The translations under genes and the position numbers were made by a program. A stretch of DNA of 64,000 nucleotides. Source: DASZUK01 sp963844575 (GTDB lineage: Bacteria; Actinomycetota; Acidimicrobiia; Acidimicrobiales; RAAP-2). The DNA lies in NCBI GenBank assembly GCA_963844575.1, contig CAWJOU010000005.1, forward strand, positions 1,302,001 through 1,366,000, written 5' to 3'. Of this stretch, positions 59,454 to 64,000 are shown one piece after another; positions within the stretch are counted from its first letter, which is position 1; the number at the start of each line of letters is the position of its first letter. The notes under the pieces are model-generated. The model worked only from the letters and a program-made list of their open reading frames with translations. It searched no databases and was not told the DNA's origin.

Positions 59454-60818
59454 TTGCGCCTGTCGAAACGCGCCAAATTCCAAAGTGCTGCGGTGATCTG
59501 TGGGCTTGCTGTCGTGGGCCTGGTAGTCGGCTTGGTCCTCTCGGTCGGTGGCGGTCCTGGCAACTCGCCGCGGTCGGCCTCGAACACGCTGCTGACGTCT
59601 GGGCCGGGTGTCCACGTCGCCGATTCCGGTGCGGGGGGATCTCCTTCGACGACGGCGCCACGCAGTGCATCGCCGACCAGCACCACTGTCATGCCGACGT
59701 CGCGTCCGGCTGCTCCTGCGGCAACCGGCTCGTCGGCATCCACCGGGGCCGGTTCGTCGTCACCGCCAACGGCTACCAAGAAATCGTCGTCCGGCACACC
59801 CTCAGCCACCGCCACGCCGATCTCGTGGTCCAAGCCCACCCCGGTGGTGCCGACCGCACCGAGCGGGTCGACAGCCCCGGTGACGCCCACCACGTCGGCC
59901 AGCCAGGTGGTCGGCCTGGTCGGGGTGGCCTGTCCGTCGAGCGCGCTCTGTGTCTCGGTCGACTACAGCGGCAACGTCCACACCACCACCGATCCGACCG
60001 ATGCCACCCCCCAGTGGGTGACCACGCCGATCGGCGGCGCCCCTCGTTTCTCGGGGGTGTCGTGCCCGAGCACCACGCTGTGCGCGGCCGTCGACTACCA
60101 GGGCGACGTCTGGACGAGCACCAATCCAACCGGTGGGGCGGCGGCTTGGACCGAGACCCAGGTGTCTTCCACCGAGCCGTTCACCGACATCTCGTGTCCG
60201 ACCACCACCCTGTGCGTGGCCACCACGCTCGGCGGGGGGATCGTCACCTCGACCGACCCGGGGACAACCACGCCGCAGTGGACGACCAAGACGCCCTCGC
60301 ACCCGGTCCGGCTCACCGCGATCTCGTGTGCCACGGCCACGCTGTGCGTGGCCGTCGGGGCCAACGGCATCGCCGTGCGTTCGACCGATCCGGCTGGTGG
60401 GGCCAGCAACTGGACATCGCTGGTGGTCGACACCGACAGCTCGACCGTCGCCGAAGGGGTGACCGGCAACCTCTTCATCGGGATCTCCTGCCCCACCACT
60501 TCGCTCTGTGCCGGTGTCGACGCCGGCGGCGACGTGGTCACTACGGCCGATCCCACCGGCCAGCAAACCGCCTGGCAGACGGCGTCCATCGCCCCCAAGG
60601 GGGCCGGCACCCCGGCCATCTCGTGCCCGACGGCCTCCCTGTGCGTCACCACCTGGGCCCAGGGTCAGGTGATCTCCTCGACCGACCCGACCGGCGGGGC
60701 CAAGACCTGGCACACCGTCACAGCCAAGGGGACAACCGCCATCACCGCCATCTCGTGCACGAGCGACCAGCTCTGCACCGCCGTCTACGCCGACGGCAAC
60801 GCCATTACCGGATCATGA
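59454..60818 (+). CDS. Secreted disulfide-bladed beta-propeller protein
   Basis: 454 residues from TTG 59454 behind aagggg. Signal/anchor helix (SAAVICGLAVVGLVVGLVLSV, about 11-31), a 110-residue Ser/Thr/Pro/Ala linker, then seven repeats of 43-53 residues. Each begins I/V-S/A-C-P-x4-L-C-x3-D and continues G-x-V-x-T-S-T-D-P-x-G-x4-W; the last is partial, as for a velcro-closed seven-blade propeller. The two Cys six residues apart recur in every blade, implying one disulfide per blade. No catalytic motif is apparent. Probably displayed on the cell surface. Confidence 0.78.
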   Translation: MRLSKRAKFQSAAVICGLAVVGLVVGLVLSVGGGPGNSPRSASNTLLTSGPGVHVADSGAGGSPSTTAPRSASPTSTTVMPTSRPAAPAATGSSASTGAGSSSPPTATKKSSSGTPSATATPISWSKPTPVVPTAPSGSTAPVTPTTSASQVVGLVGVACPSSALCVSVDYSGNVHTTTDPTDATPQWVTTPIGGAPRFSGVSCPSTTLCAAVDYQGDVWTSTNPTGGAAAWTETQVSSTEPFTDISCPTTTLCVATTLGGGIVTSTDPGTTTPQWTTKTPSHPVRLTAISCATATLCVAVGANGIAVRSTDPAGGASNWTSLVVDTDSSTVAEGVTGNLFIGISCPTTSLCAGVDAGGDVVTTADPTGQQTAWQTASIAPKGAGTPAISCPTASLCVTTWAQGQVISSTDPTGGAKTWHTVTAKGTTAITAISCTSDQLCTAVYADGNAITGS

Positions 60819-60882
60819 CCAGGAACCACCGTTTTCCACCCCGTCACCACGACGGACGACCGCGGTACAACGAGGAGGGGTA

Positions 60883-63354
60883 GTGCGACAGGGCTACAAG
60901 CGGGCCACGAGGTACTTGCGAGCCGGTCTGGCGACCGGGTCGCTGCTCATGGGTGGTCTGATGGCCACGACGGTGGTCGGGGTCCATGCGGCCGGGGCGA
61001 CGGTGGGCGTGAGCGGGATGACCAAGGTGTCCACACTCGACACCCCCGACCCGGACGTCGTCTACTCGGGCAGCGGCACCAAGTACTACGCCTATGCCAC
61101 CGGGACCAACACATACGTCCAGCCGACAGGTCATGTGTACCCGAACTCGGTGCCGGCCAAGTGGACGACACTGCACAATCGCGGCCAGACAATTCCGGCC
61201 GGCGGCATCAGCATCACCCCGCTCAGCTGCACCAAGACAGGTTGTGCGATCACAGGAACAGTCACAGTGGCACTGCGGCCCGGCAACATCCCGAGCTCGA
61301 TCACAATCAAGTACGGCCTCCAGGCCCCGTCGGTGGCCTACCTCGGGAGCCATTGGGTCATGTACTACGGCGCCCGCAACACCTCGTCGGGCCAGGCCTT
61401 CGCCATCTACGACGCCACATCTTCGAGCCAGACCGCAGGTTTCAACACCCCCTCGACAAGGGGGCCCATCATGTACCAAGGGTCAACAGGTGGGTCGACC
61501 GACCCGAGCGTCCTCATCGACAACGCCGGCAACACCTGGCTCCAGTGGAAGTCGAGCACGTACACAGGTGACAACGTCACCGCCAACCTCTGGTCGATGC
61601 TGCTCAGCGCGACAGGTCTGCACACGAGCGGCGGCGCCCACGTCTTGATCTCCCAGCCGACGACAACACCGAGCCTTTGGGACCGGGCCACCATCGAGAA
61701 CCCCGACATGATCTACTCGGGCGGCACCTACTACCTCTTCTACTCGGGGGGGCTTTGGGGCACCCCGACATACTCCGAGGGCTACGTGACCTGTAGCGCG
61801 GCCACAGGCGGCTGTGGCAGCGCCCGGTCGACATCCCACGAGGTGCTGCACAACACCACCAGCGCCCCCTACGGGCCGGGCGGCGCCTCGCTGTTCACGG
61901 CCACCACAGGCAACTGGCTGATGGCCTACCACGGGTGGAACCTGTCCTGCACCAATTACGCCTACGTCTTTGGTGGTCCCACCTGTGGGGCCTCCCGCCA
62001 GCTCTACGTGAACAAGGTGAGCGGACTCAGTCCCACGACGCCGTCGATCAGCTCGTTCACGTCGTCGGCCTACACAGTCGGCTTCACCGGCGGGAACCTC
62101 ACCCTGTACGCCTCGGCCACACGGGCGACCACCTACAAGTTCACCGCCAACCGAACCGTTCCGGAGTTGCCGGCGACGATCCACACCACCGGCAGTGCCA
62201 GCGTCACGGTGCACATGCCGGTGAACACAACGCCGTCACCAGTGACCTACACCTTCACAGTGACGGCGACCGGTCCCTACGGGGGGCAGGTGGACCGGCA
62301 GGTGACGGTGACGGTTCAATCCTCATGGGTCGGCAATCTGACCACGTCTAACGTCACCTCTGACAGCGTCACGATCAAATGGAGCGCCGTTTTCGAGGCT
62401 ACCAGTTACGACGTCGATCGCACAGGCCAGCCGGTTGGAACGACGACGGCCGCCTCATACACGGACTCCAGCCTGGCGCCAGACACCTCCTACAGCTATA
62501 CCGTTATTCCATACTCTGGGGGTATTCCAGGCGAGACCTCGACAGCGGTTCGGGTGACGACGCTTGGCGTAGGTATAGGTGTACTTCTGAACAATGGATC
62601 ATTTGACGCCAAGCAGGGTGGCCTATATTCCTCTTGGGCTGAGGAAGCAACAAGCGGTGTTAAAGCGATCGCCCTGAGCGGTACACGCATCGGAGAGTTG
62701 TTCAGCAATGGACAATTTGACGTCAAGAATGGCCTCTATTCGTCTTGGGCCGAGGAAGCAACAAGCGGCGTGACTGCGATCGCCCTGAGCGGGACACTGA
62801 TCGGAGAGTTGTTCAGCAATGGACAATTTGACGTCAAGAATGGCCTATATTCCTCTTGGGCTGAGGAAGCAACAAGCGGTGTTAAAGCGATCGCCCTGAG
62901 CGGTACACGCATCGGAGAGTTGTTCAGCAATGGACAATTTGACGTCAAGAATGGCCTATATTCCTCTTGGGCTGAGGAAGCAACAAGCGGCGTGACTGCG
63001 ATCGCCCTGAGCGGGACACTGATCGGAGAGTTGTTCAGCAATGGACAATTTGACGTCAAGAATGGCCTATATTCCTCTTGGGCTGAGGAAGCAACAAGCG
63101 GTGTTAAAGCGATCGCCCTGAGCGGTACACGCATCGGAGAGTTGTTCAGCAATGGACAATTTGACGTCAAGAATGGCCTATATTCCTCTTGGGCTGAGGA
63201 AGCAACAAGCGGTGTTAAAGCGATCGCCCTGAGCGGGACACTGATCGGAGAGCTGTTCAGCGATGGACAATTTGATGTCAAGAGTGGCCTGTATTCCTCT
63301 TGGGCTGAGGAGGCATCAAGCGAGGGCACAGCGATTGCTATAAGTAGTACATAG
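60883..63354 (+). CDS. Secreted GH43-like protein with FN3 domain and seven 37-residue repeats
   Basis: 823 residues from GTG 60883. Signal peptide GLATGSLLMGGLMATTVVGVHAAGA. GH43-type five-blade propeller at about 45-380: DTPDPDVVYSGSGTKYYAY (catalytic base Asp), DPSVLIDNAGNTWLQW (pKa-modulating Asp), IENPDMIYSGGTYYLFYSG (acid Glu), LMAYHGWN. Then an Ig-like/FN3 pair at about 385-560 (WVGNLTTSNVTSDSVTIKWS). From about 565 seven repeats IGELFSNGQFDVKNGLYSSW + AEEATSGVKAIALSGTR run to the end. The repeats resemble lectin-like propeller repeats of actinobacterial glycosidases and may bind carbohydrate. Likely acts on arabinan- or xylan-type polymers; substrate unknown. Confidence 0.8.
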   Translation: MRQGYKRATRYLRAGLATGSLLMGGLMATTVVGVHAAGATVGVSGMTKVSTLDTPDPDVVYSGSGTKYYAYATGTNTYVQPTGHVYPNSVPAKWTTLHNRGQTIPAGGISITPLSCTKTGCAITGTVTVALRPGNIPSSITIKYGLQAPSVAYLGSHWVMYYGARNTSSGQAFAIYDATSSSQTAGFNTPSTRGPIMYQGSTGGSTDPSVLIDNAGNTWLQWKSSTYTGDNVTANLWSMLLSATGLHTSGGAHVLISQPTTTPSLWDRATIENPDMIYSGGTYYLFYSGGLWGTPTYSEGYVTCSAATGGCGSARSTSHEVLHNTTSAPYGPGGASLFTATTGNWLMAYHGWNLSCTNYAYVFGGPTCGASRQLYVNKVSGLSPTTPSISSFTSSAYTVGFTGGNLTLYASATRATTYKFTANRTVPELPATIHTTGSASVTVHMPVNTTPSPVTYTFTVTATGPYGGQVDRQVTVTVQSSWVGNLTTSNVTSDSVTIKWSAVFEATSYDVDRTGQPVGTTTAASYTDSSLAPDTSYSYTVIPYSGGIPGETSTAVRVTTLGVGIGVLLNNGSFDAKQGGLYSSWAEEATSGVKAIALSGTRIGELFSNGQFDVKNGLYSSWAEEATSGVTAIALSGTLIGELFSNGQFDVKNGLYSSWAEEATSGVKAIALSGTRIGELFSNGQFDVKNGLYSSWAEEATSGVTAIALSGTLIGELFSNGQFDVKNGLYSSWAEEATSGVKAIALSGTRIGELFSNGQFDVKNGLYSSWAEEATSGVKAIALSGTLIGELFSDGQFDVKSGLYSSWAEEASSEGTAIAISST
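62575..63354 (+). repeat. Seven tandem 111-bp coding repeats
   Basis: Units begin at 62575 (114 bp), 62689, 62800, 62911, 63022, 63133 and 63244. Units 2-6 are nearly identical in DNA. Two variants alternate: ...GVKAIALSGTR and ...GVTAIALSGTL, giving a 222-bp super-repeat, with unit 6 a hybrid. The last unit is the most divergent. The repeat is visibly less GC-rich than the rest of the gene. Confidence 0.95.
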
Positions 63355-63658
63355 TACTAGGCGGCATACCTAAATGATCTGGATTACGACCGCTAGAGGT
63401 CGGCTCGCCCGGTCGTGAGAAGCGCTAAATTTGGATCGACACCGCTCAGCGATTTATGTCGATTAGTTGGCGGTATTAGCTTGTTGATGAGGCGACGGTG
63501 TCGACGCCGCGGCCATAACGCGGGAGCGCTTCGATTTCGGGCGGGAGCTCGAAGAGGCCGAGGCAGCGTTTAGATGTCCTTATGTCGTCGCGCTCAGCCC
63601 TGGGTAGCGAATCCGACTGGGGGGTATTCTATCGACCAGTGAAAATAAGGGGGCCGCC
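63355..63658. other. Intergenic region, no gene seen
   Basis: 304 bp between the repeat protein stop and the next exported protein. The first half is comparatively AT-rich. No tRNA, hairpin or clear promoter hexamers; a ribosome site aaggggg lies just before 63659. Confidence 0.5.
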
Positions 63659-64000
63659 ATGGCGGGACCGAGTAAAGCTCGAGCATGGTCGGCGCGGCGA
63701 TCGGAGTCTCGGAGTCGATGGGCGCGGGCGGTCCTGGGTGCTGTCGTCGTGTTGCCGATGGCACCGGCGATAGCCGCCCTCGTCCCGTCGGCGGTCGCCG
63801 CCGCGGCGAGTGCGCCGACTGCGGGTCGAGCGCGGGTGCTGTGGACCGCGGACGTCGGACGCCCGCTCCCTACCGATAACGACGACACGGGCCCGTTGGT
63901 GGTGTTGAAGGGCTCGACGCTCTCGGGCGTGACACGGACGACCGGTTCGGTGGCTTGGCGAAACCAGTTGTCCGGGAACGGCGGGGCATGTACCGGAACC
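63659..64000 (+). CDS. Exported protein, 3'-truncated by window end (possible PQQ-type propeller)
   Basis: ATG 63659 is preceded by ataagggggccgcc, a good ribosome site, and the frame stays open to the last base (114 residues). Signal region AVLGAVVVLPMAPAIAALV is preceded by many Arg residues. After an Ala-rich stretch comes RVLWTADVGRPLPTDNDDTG, LVVLKGSTLSGVTRTTGSVAWRNQLSG, which fits the first blade of a PQQ-like beta-propeller (W-x-x-x-x-G ... l-D-x-x-T-G-x-x-x-W). Family assignment is tentative because most of the protein is outside. Confidence 0.6.
   Translation, partial: MAGPSKARAWSARRSESRSRWARAVLGAVVVLPMAPAIAALVPSAVAAAASAPTAGRARVLWTADVGRPLPTDNDDTGPLVVLKGSTLSGVTRTTGSVAWRNQLSGNGGACTGT

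Noticed and set aside
62689..63244. CRISPR array
   Set aside because: The 111-bp repeats are contiguous, in frame and coding, with no spacers.
62736..63329. 197-codon minus-strand frame over the repeat region
   Set aside because: It is the reverse shadow of the coding repeats; the plus strand has signal peptide, enzyme domain and frame continuity.

Overview
This 64 kb window is high-GC chromosome from an actinobacterium. The core gene order (rsmI, metG, tatD, an RlpA-like gene, rsmA, ispE; then glmU, prs, rplY, pth, mfd, mazG; then eno, an ftsB-like gene, DUF501, ppx) is the conserved actinobacterial housekeeping layout. Two very small ribosomal protein genes typical of Actinomycetota (bL37-like and bS22-like) support this. 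Many starts are GTG or TTG and genes often overlap by 4 bp. A deep-branching lineage such as Acidimicrobiia is my inference, not proven.

Layout. 0-7 kb: translation, rRNA modification and isoprenoid genes. 7-10 kb: a VOC protein and an MprAB-like two-component system. 10.0-12.4 kb: tRNA-Gln(UUG) followed by a 2.3 kb insertion bounded by a 33-bp duplication of the tRNA 3' end, with no integrase inside. 12.5-18 kb: hypothetical and secreted proteins, an acyltransferase and a hydrolase. 17.4-19.4 kb: a HipBA module with three operator-like boxes. 19.4-21.6 kb: glmU (lacking most of its acetyltransferase half) and prs. 21.6-24.7 kb: a toxin-antitoxin cluster (ParD-like/zeta, a GntR-like regulator, MazEF, VapBC) beginning at a tRNA-Gly 3'-half remnant. 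24.9-32.5 kb: rplY, a frameshifted pth with no normal start codon, mfd, a SurA-like lipoprotein/exported protein, mazG.

From 32.5 to 55.5 kb, cell-surface glycan genes are interleaved with core genes: two DUF2142 membrane proteins (the second frameshifted), a GT2 with membrane anchor, a UDP-sugar dehydrogenase, a GT2 remnant, a GT4-type enzyme, a YfhO-like membrane protein, two large tandem GT-A glycosyltransferases, a single-domain relative, and a small coiled-coil protein. Together they look like machinery for precursor supply, polymer assembly and export of a surface polysaccharide. Eno, the FtsB-like protein, DUF501 and Ppx sit inside this block.

55.6-59.4 kb is an IS-scarred segment: a complete IS1380-family element with terminal inverted repeats and a CTAG target duplication, inserted in a degraded glycosyltransferase-like gene, plus a second decayed IS1380 transposase. 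59.4-64 kb encodes three consecutive secreted beta-propeller-type proteins: a disulfide-bladed repeat protein, a GH43-like protein with an FN3 domain and seven near-identical 37-residue C-terminal repeats, and the start of a third that runs off the window. Several genes carry apparent single-base frameshifts (pth, second DUF2142, a small membrane protein); sequencing error cannot be excluded from sequence alone.
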